A DNA stretch of 64,000 nucleotides from Ignavibacteriota bacterium (GCA_016707525.1 JADJHP010000003.1:124001-188000); one strand, 5' to 3'. Positions 29,452 through 39,107 are shown, numbered from the stretch's first letter. Numbers and translations are program-made. The notes: generated by a model not told the origin, from the letters alone.

Positions 29452-29835
29452 ATGGCAAAATTGAAGCTGGAAATCGTTGACGATACCTCGATCGTCAGAG
29501 AACGCCTCCGCGAAACGATCCTGGGCATGGGGAACTATGAGATCGTGGGCGAAGCGGCGTCACCAGCAGAAGCGGTTGCGCTGTACGAACGGGAGCAGCC
29601 TGACGTGATCATCCTGGATATGAAGCTTGAGGACGGCACCGGCATTGATGTCCTTCAGGCCATACGCAAGCGCAATGCGGAAGTACGCATCATCGTCTGG
29701 ACCAACTTCCCCTACGAACGCTACCGCTCCGTCAGCAAGGCCATGGGAGCAGATTACTTTTTCTGGAAAGCCACCGAATACGACAAGCTGCTCGACACGC
29801 TCCGGAACCTCTCCGGCACGGGCACGACAGCATAA
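29452..29835 (+). CDS. Single-domain response regulator
   Basis: A 127-residue receiver. The acidic pair is D10/D11 (LEIVDDTSIVRERL), the phospho-acceptor is Asp56 (VIILDMKLEDGTG), the switch Thr is in IVWTNFPYERY, and the conserved Lys is in FFWKATEYDKL. WTN replaces the more usual (V/L)(S/T)A at beta-4, and FFWK is unusual, so this is a divergent CheY-like protein. The upstream frame extends to 29374, but ATG 29452 gives a normal receiver start. It sits 138 bases after the NarL gene, past a C9T6 tract, and 20 bases before the next kinase, which is a likely partner. Confidence 0.85.
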   Translation: MAKLKLEIVDDTSIVRERLRETILGMGNYEIVGEAASPAEAVALYEREQPDVIILDMKLEDGTGIDVLQAIRKRNAEVRIIVWTNFPYERYRSVSKAMGADYFFWKATEYDKLLDTLRNLSGTGTTA

Positions 29836-29855
29836 AAAGGACTGAGAGAACTCAC

Positions 29856-30935
29856 ATGTTCACTTCCACCCGTTTCGACGAGTTCACCGGACCCCCCCGG
29901 GGTCATGAGCACGGACACCACCTGTGCGGAGACCACACTGCTGCAGGCCGGAGAGCACGCGACCACGCGATCATTGAAGCCATGCCCCTCCCGTCATGGG
30001 AGACCGATCCCTCGGGGCCGCGGCTCAACGTCAATGCCGCGTGGCTCGAACTCACGGGTCACATGGATGACCCGGCGATCGACGGTTGGACCGCAGGGAT
30101 CCTCGAAGCAGACCGCCCGCGCATCCGTGCAGAATTCGAAGAAGCCAGGAACGCCAATGCCCCGGTCGATCTCGAGTTCCGGCTCGCCACGCAAGGCGGG
30201 GGACTGCGCCTCGCACGCATGCAGGGTCTTCCCCTGCCCGGAAATGGAAACGCTTTCGCCTTGTACCGGGGGGTGCTCGTCGACGTCACGGACTCGCATG
30301 CGCGGCAGGCCGCGACTGCCGCGCGGGTTCAGGAGAAGGATGTCCTTATCAAGGAGATCCACCACCGCGTGAAGAATAACATGCAGATCATCTCGAGCAT
30401 CCTCAGCCTCCAGGAATCCGCTGTGAGAGACCCATCAGACCTCATGCTGTTCCGCGAGTCTCAGGGGAGGATCCGGGCCATGGCTCTGGTCCACGAACAC
30501 CTGTACCATGCGAAAGACTTCGCCGCCGTGGATTTCGGTGCGTACGTCAGAGAGCTCGCACCATCGTTGAAGAACGCGTATGGTCCCGATGCGGACCGGT
30601 ACACGCTGCAGATCGAGGCAGACGAGGTCACACTGGATATCAACAGCGCCATTCCCGCCGGGCTGATGCTGCACGAAGCGCTCTCCAACGCATTCCGCCA
30701 CGCGTTCCCCCCCGACCGTTCCGGCACGGTCCGGGTCGGATTCTCGACACGATCCGACGGGACACGGCGCCTCTCCGTTGCCGACGATGGCATCGGCCTG
30801 CCGGCGGGCCTTGATGTCGTCACGACGGATACCCTCGGATTCCGGCTCATGCATATGCTCGCCGACCAGATCGACGGAACCCTTGAGGTGGTGAGTGCTG
30901 ATGGATTGTCCGTGACATTGTCATTCGAGGAATAG
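29856..30935 (+). CDS. PAS-HisKA_2 sensor histidine kinase
   Basis: Soluble kinase of 359 residues. One PAS domain (residues about 38-155; IIEAMPLPSWETDPSG...) precedes a HisKA_2 dimerisation domain with the phospho-acceptor in LIKEIHHRVKNNMQ (His169/His170) and an HWE/HisKA_2-type HATPase (MLHEALSNAFRHAFP, DDGIGLP, LGFRLMHMLADQI). The first 35 residues read unusually (His- and Arg-rich, GHEHGHHLCGDHTAAGRRARD). In the other frame, ATG 29905 gives a more protein-like N-terminus (MSTDTTCAETTLLQAGEHA), and a C7 run lies at the switch point, so the N-terminus may be affected by sequence errors. I kept ATG 29856 because GAGAGAACTC precedes it. Four bases separate it from the next kinase gene. Confidence 0.87.
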   Translation: MFTSTRFDEFTGPPRGHEHGHHLCGDHTAAGRRARDHAIIEAMPLPSWETDPSGPRLNVNAAWLELTGHMDDPAIDGWTAGILEADRPRIRAEFEEARNANAPVDLEFRLATQGGGLRLARMQGLPLPGNGNAFALYRGVLVDVTDSHARQAATAARVQEKDVLIKEIHHRVKNNMQIISSILSLQESAVRDPSDLMLFRESQGRIRAMALVHEHLYHAKDFAAVDFGAYVRELAPSLKNAYGPDADRYTLQIEADEVTLDINSAIPAGLMLHEALSNAFRHAFPPDRSGTVRVGFSTRSDGTRRLSVADDGIGLPAGLDVVTTDTLGFRLMHMLADQIDGTLEVVSADGLSVTLSFEE

Positions 30936-30939
30936 CCCG

Positions 30940-33762
30940 ATGACCGGGGACATAACGCGGACATCAGCCGGTCTGCGTAAGATACTCGTGGCGGAGGACG
31001 AAGCGATCGTCGCGCAGGACCTGTGCGGCCGTCTGACAGCCATGAATTTCGACGTCGTGGGCGTAGCGAAATCCGCCGATGACGCCGTCCAGAAGGCCCT
31101 TGCCCTCCATCCTGACATCGCGCTCCTCGATGTTGTATTGCGGGGGTCGCGTGATGGGATCGAGGCTGCCCGGCAGATCCGGCATGCGCTGGATGTCCCG
31201 GTCGTCTTTGCCACCGCGTCCTCCGATCCGGAAACCTTTGCACGGGCGCAGACGATCGGCCCGCACGGGTTCGTGTTCAAACCGTACGACACCGGCGAAC
31301 TGCGGATCACGCTCGAACTTGCCCTCTCCCAGCATGCCGCAGAACGCCGTATCCGGCGCAGTGAGGAACGATATCGTGTCCTCTTCGAAAGCAACCTTGC
31401 CGGCGTCTTCCGTCTCAATGAGAGCGGTGCCATCCTTGATGCCAATCCGGCGTTCTCCAGCATGCTGGGGCTCTCCGCACCGGAGGCGGACGGCCACCCT
31501 CCTGCGACGATGTACTTCGCCGACCCGCACGAATACGAGACGATTCTCCACCGGTTGCATACCAACACGAAGCTCGAGGCCCAGGAACTGCGGCTCAGGC
31601 GGGCAGACGGCCAGCTCTTCTGGGGGGTTGCCAACATGGTCGTCACAGAGGAAGGCGACATCGTTGGTACCCTCATTGACGTCACGGGAAAGAAGGAGAT
31701 CGAGCGGGAGCTTGCGCAGCAGCGGCAATTCCTCCGTGCCCTCGTCGATACGCTGCCCGATCAGGTGTATGTCAAGGATCTGGACCATCGGTTCATCTTC
31801 TGCAACCCCGGCTGCACACAACATTTCGGAATATCCGAAACAGAGATCCTGGGCCGGACCGACGTGGAGCTCTCGCTGCCCGACTTTGCGGCGAACTCGA
31901 TCGCCACGGAGATCGACGTTATGTCCAGCGGGCTTCCGCGGTTCAATCGAGAGGAACGCCAGATCGATGCCGCAGGTACACCGCGTTGGGTACTCGCCAG
32001 CCGCGTTCCCGTGCTCGACCCGGATGGGTGTACGAGCGGGATCATCGGGATCAACCGGGACATTACGGCACAGAAACAGTTCGAAGAGATGCTGCAGGAC
32101 GATGTGCGCTTTCAGCAGACCCTGCTGGATGCGATCCCGGCGCCGGTCTTCTACTGTGATGCAGGCGGCCGGTTCCTCGGGTGCAATGCATCATTTGAGG
32201 CTTTCTTCGGACACCAGCGTGACACCAACATGGGATTGCCTCTTGATGCGATCCTTCCTTTTGATATCGCCGAGACCTTTTCACTCGCCAATGCAGAACT
32301 GACCGAGAAGCACGGCAGCATGTCATTTGAGACCATCCTCACAGACGCCAGCGGGCGACCGCGGGCAGGGCTCACGCACCAGGCCGCGTTTGAAGACGCC
32401 GATGGCAATGTGGAGGGGACCGTCAGCGTGTTCATCGACCTCACGGAGCAGCAGGGGCTCCGTGATGCGCTCGCACGCTCGGAACAACGCTATCGGAACA
32501 TGTTCGAGGATGTCAATGCGGTCATGCTGCTCCTCGACCCCGAGACGGGCCGGATCACGGATGCCAATGCCGCCGCTGCCCGGTTCTACGGCTACGGGGT
32601 GCAGACCCTCACATCGATGCACATCGGGCAGATCAACCCGGCACCTTTCGAGATCCTCCTCGCAGGCCTCCAACGTGCAAAGAGCGGCTCGCAGAAGGCC
32701 TTCACCTGGGAGCATCGGCTTGCGAACGGAGAGCTCCGGAACGTCGAGGTCCATACCGGTCCCGTCACGATCGACGGCAAGAGTGCTGTGTTCTCGATCA
32801 TCCACGACATTACCGAACGCGTCAGGGCGCAGGACGCCCGCAGGGTGAGCGAGGAGCAGCGAGAGGCATTGGAGTCCGAATTACGGAAGCGGAATATCGA
32901 CCTCGAACGGACCATCATTGAGCTTCGCAATATGCAGACCGGGCTGGTCCAATCGGAAAAGATGGCGTCCATCGGCCAACTGACGGCCGGGATCGCCCAT
33001 GAGATCAACAACCCCCTCGCCTTCGTCATGAGTAATCTCAACCGGTTCGGCGAATACTTCGGGGACACCACCGCCCTGCTCGAGGGCTGGAAGGCTCTGG
33101 CTCTCCGCCTCCCGCGGACGGAGGATACCGGACGGGATCTGAGCCAGCAGGAAGCAGAGGAGAAGCAGCTCGACCTCGCATTCATGAAGGAGGATTTCCA
33201 CCGGCTCATGGAGCATACCACGCAAGGGGCCGAACGCATCAAGAAGATCGTGGAACAACTCCGGGGCTTCTCGCACGTTGCAGGCGCCGGCTTCACCGAG
33301 AGCAGCATCAACGAGGCGATCGAAGACACGCTGATGATCACCTGGAACGAACTGAAATACAAAGCAACGGTCCATCGCGAGTATGGCGATCTTCCTGCTG
33401 TCACGTGCAATGTCGGAGAGATGAAACAGGTCTTCGTGAACCTGCTTGTCAACGCCGCTCATGCCCTGGACACGCAGGGGGACATCACCGTACGCACGTA
33501 CGTGCAGAACGACCGCGTGCACATCCAGATCCAGGACACCGGATGCGGCATACCACGCGAGAACCTGAAGAAGATCTTCGACCCGTTCTTTACCACGAAG
33601 CCGACAGGCAAAGGAACCGGTCTCGGGCTCTGGATCACCGCGACGCTGGTCCGGAAGCATCTGGGTGAGATCACCGTGGACAGCGAGATCGGAAGAGGGA
33701 CAACATTCACCATCGATCTGCCCGTCAGGCAGACAGAGCCCAGGGGGCAGGGTCATGAGTGA
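30940..33762 (+). CDS. REC-PAS4-HisKA hybrid histidine kinase
   Basis: Cytosolic hybrid kinase of 940 residues. The N-terminal receiver has Asp64 (IALLDVVLRGSRDG) and K in GFVFKPYD. About four PAS modules follow (roughly 145-260, 265-385, 392-510 and 515-640; VRAQDARRVSE marks the last linker). A coiled coil leads into a HisKA/NtrB-like core with His687 in LTAGIAHEINNPLAFVMSNL, an extended helical insert (about 700-780), N-box VFVNLLVNAAHAL, G1 DTGCGIP and G2 GKGTGLGL. This core type (IAHEINNPL) often pairs with enhancer-binding or HDOD-output regulators. The gene overlaps the following REC-HDOD gene by eight bases, making that protein the obvious target. Confidence 0.92.
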   Translation: MTGDITRTSAGLRKILVAEDEAIVAQDLCGRLTAMNFDVVGVAKSADDAVQKALALHPDIALLDVVLRGSRDGIEAARQIRHALDVPVVFATASSDPETFARAQTIGPHGFVFKPYDTGELRITLELALSQHAAERRIRRSEERYRVLFESNLAGVFRLNESGAILDANPAFSSMLGLSAPEADGHPPATMYFADPHEYETILHRLHTNTKLEAQELRLRRADGQLFWGVANMVVTEEGDIVGTLIDVTGKKEIERELAQQRQFLRALVDTLPDQVYVKDLDHRFIFCNPGCTQHFGISETEILGRTDVELSLPDFAANSIATEIDVMSSGLPRFNREERQIDAAGTPRWVLASRVPVLDPDGCTSGIIGINRDITAQKQFEEMLQDDVRFQQTLLDAIPAPVFYCDAGGRFLGCNASFEAFFGHQRDTNMGLPLDAILPFDIAETFSLANAELTEKHGSMSFETILTDASGRPRAGLTHQAAFEDADGNVEGTVSVFIDLTEQQGLRDALARSEQRYRNMFEDVNAVMLLLDPETGRITDANAAAARFYGYGVQTLTSMHIGQINPAPFEILLAGLQRAKSGSQKAFTWEHRLANGELRNVEVHTGPVTIDGKSAVFSIIHDITERVRAQDARRVSEEQREALESELRKRNIDLERTIIELRNMQTGLVQSEKMASIGQLTAGIAHEINNPLAFVMSNLNRFGEYFGDTTALLEGWKALALRLPRTEDTGRDLSQQEAEEKQLDLAFMKEDFHRLMEHTTQGAERIKKIVEQLRGFSHVAGAGFTESSINEAIEDTLMITWNELKYKATVHREYGDLPAVTCNVGEMKQVFVNLLVNAAHALDTQGDITVRTYVQNDRVHIQIQDTGCGIPRENLKKIFDPFFTTKPTGKGTGLGLWITATLVRKHLGEITVDSEIGRGTTFTIDLPVRQTEPRGQGHE

Positions 33763-34993
33763 CCAGCGCACGGCGGCACCAGGTACTGTGGTGGCATCAC
33801 GGCCCCACCGGGTCCTCTTTCTCGATGACGAAGCCGCGATCCTGGCCTCGTTGCGCAGTCTCTTCCGGAGGGAGCGATACGAACTCGAATTCTTCACTGA
33901 ACCTGAAGAGGCACTGAGCCGCCTGCGAAGCTCCCCCGTCGACATGATCGTATCCGATATGCGCATGCCGGCCATGTCCGGTGCGGACTTCCTTGCCCAG
34001 GCCACGGCGATCCAGCCCTATGCGATCAGGATCATGCTCAGCGGCTACGAGGACAAGGGCGTCGTCATCAGTGCCATCGGGAAGGGGCTTGCGAAAGACT
34101 ACGTCATGAAGCCGTGGGACGACACCTCGTTCCGGCAGATGGTCGCCGACAACCTGCAGATGCACCGCGCCCTTCATGACACCGAGCTCAGGAGGATCCT
34201 GGGCCAGATCGACTCCCTGACAGCACCGGCGCGCTCCGTCGAGACCATCACGCGTGTCCTGGGGGGGGCCGACGTGAACATCAAAGATATCGTGGTCGCT
34301 GTTGAGCAGTCACCGCCGCTCGTCGCCCGGCTTCTGCGCGTGGCCAACTCCGTGCACTACAGCACCCGCCACCCGATCGGCACCGTGAAGGATGCTGTCC
34401 TCTTCGTGGGCACGGAATTCGTGGCCAGCCTCCTGCTGGCGATGGAGACCTTCGACGCCCTGCAAGAGGACTGCTCGCCCGAGGGGCGGAAATGCATGGA
34501 TCGCCTCTGGGATGAGGCCCTGCGCCGCGCGACGATCGCAAAGGCGATCGCAGCCCGCTGGGACGGGGGTCAGCAACAACATGTCGCCTACGTCGCATCG
34601 CTCTTTCAGGATATCGGCCTGGTCCTCCGTGCTCAACTCGACCCCCACCTCCTCGCTGCCTTCTTCCATGCGGTCGATGAGGAGGACGTTCCCCTGTTGC
34701 AGGCAGACGCCATGGTCTTCACCATCACGCACGATGAGGTCGGCAGTTCGCTGCTCCGTTTCTGGAACTTCCCGGAGGAGATCGTACGTGCAGTCGAATG
34801 CCACCATCGGGTGGGCGTCGAAGACCCACTCGCACGAATACTCAAGATAGCGGAGGACATCGAGAGGGCAGTGCGAACAGGCAAGGCGATCGATGGGCAG
34901 AACACCGCCGCCGCAGAGTGGTATGACACGCTGAGCGATACTCTGGCGGCCTTCGCGCGCGCGGGGGGCGCTGACAGCGAGGATCTGACGTAG
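33755..34993 (+). CDS. Response regulator with HDOD output domain
   Basis: A 412-residue protein. The receiver (residues about 17-135) has D24/D25, phospho-acceptor Asp68 (IVSDMRMPAMSG), and K in YVMKPWD. The rest (about 150-350) is an HDOD domain, the phosphodiesterase-dead HD relative, with SPPLVARLLRVANSVHY and HPIGTVKDAVLFVG typical of the family and HHRVGVEDPLARILKIAEDIE at the end. HDOD receivers act through protein-protein contacts in chemosensory, motility or secretion control; the target here is unknown. ATG 33755, preceded by CAGGGGGCAGGG, overlaps the kinase stop; an open frame upstream is not needed. It is the last gene of the block, and a terminator follows. Confidence 0.9.
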   Translation: MSDQRTAAPGTVVASRPHRVLFLDDEAAILASLRSLFRRERYELEFFTEPEEALSRLRSSPVDMIVSDMRMPAMSGADFLAQATAIQPYAIRIMLSGYEDKGVVISAIGKGLAKDYVMKPWDDTSFRQMVADNLQMHRALHDTELRRILGQIDSLTAPARSVETITRVLGGADVNIKDIVVAVEQSPPLVARLLRVANSVHYSTRHPIGTVKDAVLFVGTEFVASLLLAMETFDALQEDCSPEGRKCMDRLWDEALRRATIAKAIAARWDGGQQQHVAYVASLFQDIGLVLRAQLDPHLLAAFFHAVDEEDVPLLQADAMVFTITHDEVGSSLLRFWNFPEEIVRAVECHHRVGVEDPLARILKIAEDIERAVRTGKAIDGQNTAAAEWYDTLSDTLAAFARAGGADSEDLT

Positions 34994-35070
34994 TCTGCGG
35001 GACCCGGTACCGGGCATCTTTCTGCACTCGAGCTTCATCGTCGGGGAACCGCACGATCCCCGACCGACGG

Positions 35071-35100
35071 ACGCCCCGCACCCCGGGGCGTTCTTTTTTT
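35071..35100 (+). terminator. Rho-independent terminator of the signalling block
   Basis: ACGCCCCG (35071-35078) pairs with CGGGGCGT (35084-35091) across CACCC, followed by TCTTTTTTT. It lies about 80 bases after the HDOD stop. Confidence 0.9.
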
Positions 35101-35271
35101 CCGCCCTCTCGGAACAATCGATACGATTCTGTACATTGTTGCTGCTTCGTCGTGTCTCTCCCGAACGAGCATCATTCGAAGCACCCCGGGCAGACCTGAC
35201 CCGGAGCCGGACACTCGTGCCCGGCGATCATATGAGTCCATCCCCCAGAGCAACGCCACAGACCATAGCAT

Positions 35272-37836
35272 ATGAAGTCCTTGCACGTGTTTTTGATCCA
35301 CCTCGCAGTCGCCAGTATCCTCCCCGCGGAAGCTGGAGCAACCGACAGTTCAGCGGTCACCCCTTCCCGCACCTATACAACCGTTCGTCTGACCACGGCA
35401 CCCCCTGAGATCGATGGATCCCTGAGCGATGCGTGCTGGTCTGCCGGGACGTGGGCTGGCGACTATGTCCAGTGGCTGCCCCGGGAAGGGGCAAAGCCCT
35501 CGCAACCGACATTCCTGAAAGTCCTGTATGACGACCACAACATCTATGTCGCCATTCGCGCCGTGGATACCATCGCTTCGGACATCACCGTCAGGCGCGG
35601 CAGGCGGGACCAGTTCATCGGCGATGTGGTCGGTATCAACTTTGATAGTTACCATGACCGGAGGACGGGGTTCGAATTCAACCTCACGGCGGCCGGCCAG
35701 AAGATCGACCTGGTGCTCACCAACACCAACTGGGATGTGAACTGGAACGCGGTGTGGTTCGGCAAGACCGGCTTCGAGGATTCCGCCTGGACGGCGGAAT
35801 ACAGGATCCCGCTCAGCCAGTTGCGGTATAGCAGCGACTCCGTCCAGGTGTGGGGTATGCATGCGTGGCGTTGGATCGACCGATTCCAGGAGGAGAGCGA
35901 TTGGGAACCGCAGTCGTCCACCGGGCCCGGGGCGCTCTACCTGTTCGGTGAACTCCATGGACTTGCGGGGCTTCCTGCCCCGCAACGGATCGAGATCATG
36001 CCCTATGTCGTGACGCGACTGAAGACCTATCCGCATGATCCCCGGAACCCGTTCACCGCCTCCGGGCGGGAATGGTTCGGCGGCGTTGGTGGCGATGCGA
36101 AGATCGGGCTCTCGTCGAATTTCACCGCGGACGTGACCATCAATCCCGATTTCGGCCAGGTGGAAGCGGACCCATCGGTGATGAACCTCACCGCCTTTGA
36201 GACCTTCTACGACGAGCGCCGCCCCTTCTTCCTCGAAGGGCGGACGATCTTCAACGTGGATTATGATGATGGCTCATTGTTCTATAGCCGACGGATCGGA
36301 CGCCCGCCCGCGTATTCCCCCGCCGTTCCGCAGGGTGCCTCTGTCGATATGCCCGGCACCACGACCATCTTCAGCGCGGTGAAGGTGAGCGGCAAGACCG
36401 CGGACGGACTCGCCGTCGGCGTCCTCCAGAGCCTGACGGCCCGGGAATTTGCCACCATCGATTCAGCAGGAAGCCGCCGCGAAGCGGCGGTGGAACCACT
36501 GACAAGCTACACCTTCGCCCGCATACAGCAGGACTACAACAACAGTGCGACGATACTCGGTGGTGCCCTGGGCATGGTCAACCGGGCCATCAATGATCCT
36601 GCGCTTGAGATCCTCCCGCGCAATGCACTCACCGGCGGGCTGGATCTGCTCCACCAATGGGCAGACAAGGAATACTTCCTGGATGTGCGCCTGATCGGAA
36701 GCGCCGTCAACGGGAGCACCGCAGCGATAGAGCTGCTGCAACGTTCATCGGCGCGCTACTTCCAGCGTCCCGACGCCGGGTATCTCGGTGTCGACGGCAC
36801 ACGCACATCCCTGACCGGCCATGGCGGGAGTATCAGGGTCGGCAAGGGCAGCAAGGGGCTGTGGCGGTATGCAACGGGCATTCGCTGGCGCTCGCCCGGC
36901 CTGGAGATCAACGATCTCGGCTTCATGCAACAGGCGGACGTGATCGTGCAGGAGAATTCCGTTTCCTATTTCCTGAACCAGCCGGCGGGGATCTTCCGCA
37001 CGTACTCGCTCAAACTTAACGAGGCCAACACATGGGACTTTGGTGGAGAATTCCACTCCTCCGAGATCTCGCTCGATGGTGAGTTCCAATTCCTCAATCA
37101 ATGGGGGTTCGAGGTGAACGGCGAATACAGAACGGCGGGCATCGATACGCGCCTCCTGCGCGGCGGGCCTGGTATGCGCGTTCCCTCGACCTGGTCCGGC
37201 AATCTCTATGCGCATACGGACGGATCCGCGACGGTCGTCGGGAGTCTCCATGCCTCCTCCTCATGGACCACACACGAAGGTGGGAATGCCTGGTCTCTGG
37301 AGCCGACCCTGACCGTGACCCCTCACCAGACGTTGCGCGTCTCGGTGGGCTTGGAGTTCGCGGGCATGAGGAACGAGTTGCAGTACGTTGATACGCAGTA
37401 TCCTTTCGGGGGGCCGACATACATCCTCGGGCGGGTCGACCAGCGCACGGTGATCGCAACCCTCAGGGCGGACTACTGCATCACGCCGGAATTGACAATT
37501 CAATACTATGGCAGTCCATTCTCTTCCGTGGGCCGCTTCAGCGGATTCAAGATCGTCACGGCGCCGCGTGCCGAACGCTACGAAGACCGCTTCACGTATG
37601 TCGCCGATCCTTCAACAGTGCAGGATCCGGACTTCGCGTTCAGTCAGTTCCGCTCCAACCTGGTCGCACGCTGGGAATTCCGGCCGGGCTCGAATGTGTA
37701 TCTCGTCTGGTCGCAGGACCGAACTGCCTTCGAGATGCCGGGCGATCCCTCTGCCGGCACAACCCTGGGGAACCTGCGATCTGTTGCACCAGAAAATGTC
37801 GTGATGCTGAAGTTCAGCTACTGGTTCGCTCTCTAG
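35272..37836 (+). CDS. CBM9-like / DUF5916 outer-membrane protein
   Basis: Exported protein of 854 residues. A signal peptide (MKSLHVFLIHLAVASILPAEAGA) is followed by a carbohydrate-binding-module-9/DOMON-like domain (residues about 35-220; IDGSLSDACWS ... FEFNLTAAGQKIDL). A long DUF5916 region (about 240-854) of repeated amphipathic beta strands follows, containing NPDFGQVEADPSVMNLTAFETFYDERRPFFLEG, a signature stretch of the family. It ends KFSYWFAL with the terminal aromatic typical of outer-membrane barrels. The family's function is unproven; it is common in Bacteroidota and often lies near peptidases and glycosidases. It appears monocistronic between the block terminator and a non-coding gap. 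The ribosome site is weak. Confidence 0.85.
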   Translation: MKSLHVFLIHLAVASILPAEAGATDSSAVTPSRTYTTVRLTTAPPEIDGSLSDACWSAGTWAGDYVQWLPREGAKPSQPTFLKVLYDDHNIYVAIRAVDTIASDITVRRGRRDQFIGDVVGINFDSYHDRRTGFEFNLTAAGQKIDLVLTNTNWDVNWNAVWFGKTGFEDSAWTAEYRIPLSQLRYSSDSVQVWGMHAWRWIDRFQEESDWEPQSSTGPGALYLFGELHGLAGLPAPQRIEIMPYVVTRLKTYPHDPRNPFTASGREWFGGVGGDAKIGLSSNFTADVTINPDFGQVEADPSVMNLTAFETFYDERRPFFLEGRTIFNVDYDDGSLFYSRRIGRPPAYSPAVPQGASVDMPGTTTIFSAVKVSGKTADGLAVGVLQSLTAREFATIDSAGSRREAAVEPLTSYTFARIQQDYNNSATILGGALGMVNRAINDPALEILPRNALTGGLDLLHQWADKEYFLDVRLIGSAVNGSTAAIELLQRSSARYFQRPDAGYLGVDGTRTSLTGHGGSIRVGKGSKGLWRYATGIRWRSPGLEINDLGFMQQADVIVQENSVSYFLNQPAGIFRTYSLKLNEANTWDFGGEFHSSEISLDGEFQFLNQWGFEVNGEYRTAGIDTRLLRGGPGMRVPSTWSGNLYAHTDGSATVVGSLHASSSWTTHEGGNAWSLEPTLTVTPHQTLRVSVGLEFAGMRNELQYVDTQYPFGGPTYILGRVDQRTVIATLRADYCITPELTIQYYGSPFSSVGRFSGFKIVTAPRAERYEDRFTYVADPSTVQDPDFAFSQFRSNLVARWEFRPGSNVYLVWSQDRTAFEMPGDPSAGTTLGNLRSVAPENVVMLKFSYWFAL

Positions 37837-38477
37837 GGAGCATCCGTTCACCCTGCATGTTAGCCCATCCGGGCGGTCAGTTCTTCCTCGCTCGATCCGC
37901 CCGGCAGCGGGCGCATTGCGTTCACCCCCCCCCCTCAAGCCTCATTGCCGGCGGTCTGCCCCACTTCCGGGCTCCCCGTTTCCCATCCGTGATGCGAGTG
38001 ATTAACTACATTTTCAATCTTCCGGACGATGCCCGAATGTGGCGTTTCCTCTATTATACAGCAGCCCTCAGGCCAGACGAAGGACGTTGGGAGTATGTCC
38101 ATGGCGGACCGCGATCATGCTCGGCGATCGAAAGGGTCACTCGTGTGCTCCTCAGAGCGAAAAGTCTTCAGGGCTACACATTGATCAGCCTCGATGGGAA
38201 CATCGGGAAGGTCAACCATCGATCCAATTCCTTGCGGAGTAGCACGTGAACAATACCGATCCGGTTCGCTCAATTCCAGTTGTCACTGAGGGCCCACAGC
38301 CTGGTCGCGGAGCCGGCCAGGATGCAGGCCCGGATCAGCAGAGGAAGGCGGTCACCGTCCCCACGGTGTTGCGCCTCTCCGTGTTTGAAACGATGGCCCC
38401 CCTCCCTCCGCGAGAACAGATCCGGGAGATCGCATGTTCACCCCGTGGTCCTGTGGCTAAAATCCATCTATCGGAGC
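37837..38477. other. Long intergenic region with at most one doubtful small ORF
   Basis: About 640 bases with no convincing gene. The best candidate is an 85-residue frame from ATG 37992 to 38249 (plus strand; MRVINYIFNLPDDARMW...). It has no ribosome site and no recognised family. A long C tract lies at 37926-37935. No RNA gene, repeat or clear terminator was identified. Confidence 0.35.
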
Positions 38478-39107
38478 ATGCGCCGTTGGTTGCACTTGTC
38501 TCCTATTCAGCAGGTCATGAAGATCATCGAGCAACAGGGTACCCGCCTCAAGGACCTGACGGTTCTCGAGGCGTTCGCAGGTGATGGTCAGATGCAGGTG
38601 GTCGACTATCACAGGCAGGTCGCGCACGTGTCGCTCTGGGAGTGGGGGACGGCGAAGATCGCGAAGTTGAAGAAGCAGTTCCCGGGGGCACGTGTCGTGC
38701 AGATCGATACCTTCGAACAGATCAAGGTCGAGACGGAGTCGTATGACATTGTCGTGCTGGATGCTTCGCCAAAATCCGGAGATCACTGGGAGGTCTTCGA
38801 TCTCTTCCCCTGGGCATTGAACCTGCTACGGCAACAGACGGGGGTCATCGTCTGCACGATAATGGCGGAAAGGAATCCAGCGCTCCTGAAGCAATACCCC
38901 GAATGTGGTACAGAAGCTCATCGCGCGGCACGTGCACAGTTCTACGGGATCCCGCTCGCATCTTCGGATGCGCTGTCCGAAGGATCCATCCGCAGGGCGT
39001 TCGAGGCCATGGCCGGGGAGAAGGGCCTGGCCATCGGATGGGCGCATCTCATACCCCGTAACGCCTATGCCGCATACTTCGTGTTCAGCATTCACCCTGC
39101 GGTCTGA
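38478..39107 (+). CDS. SAM-dependent methyltransferase-like protein
   Basis: A protein of 209 residues with a Rossmann-type N-terminal motif VLEAFAGDGQMQVVDY (residues about 28-43), in the position of motif I of class I methyltransferases. An acidic loop (VVQIDTFEQIKVE) and IVVLDASPKSGDHWEVFDLF (motif IV-like) follow. The second half has no extra domain. The substrate cannot be inferred. The reading frame is open far upstream, but that part is Arg/Ser/Pro-rich; ATG 38478 gives a sensible start just before MRRWLHLSPIQQ, and GTG 38445 is an alternative. It stands alone, with convergent neighbours downstream. Confidence 0.6.
   Translation: MRRWLHLSPIQQVMKIIEQQGTRLKDLTVLEAFAGDGQMQVVDYHRQVAHVSLWEWGTAKIAKLKKQFPGARVVQIDTFEQIKVETESYDIVVLDASPKSGDHWEVFDLFPWALNLLRQQTGVIVCTIMAERNPALLKQYPECGTEAHRAARAQFYGIPLASSDALSEGSIRRAFEAMAGEKGLAIGWAHLIPRNAYAAYFVFSIHPAV

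Noticed and set aside
37992..38249. 85-residue ORF in the long gap before the methyltransferase-like gene
   Set aside because: No ribosome site and no recognised family. It is kept only as a remark in the intergenic entry.
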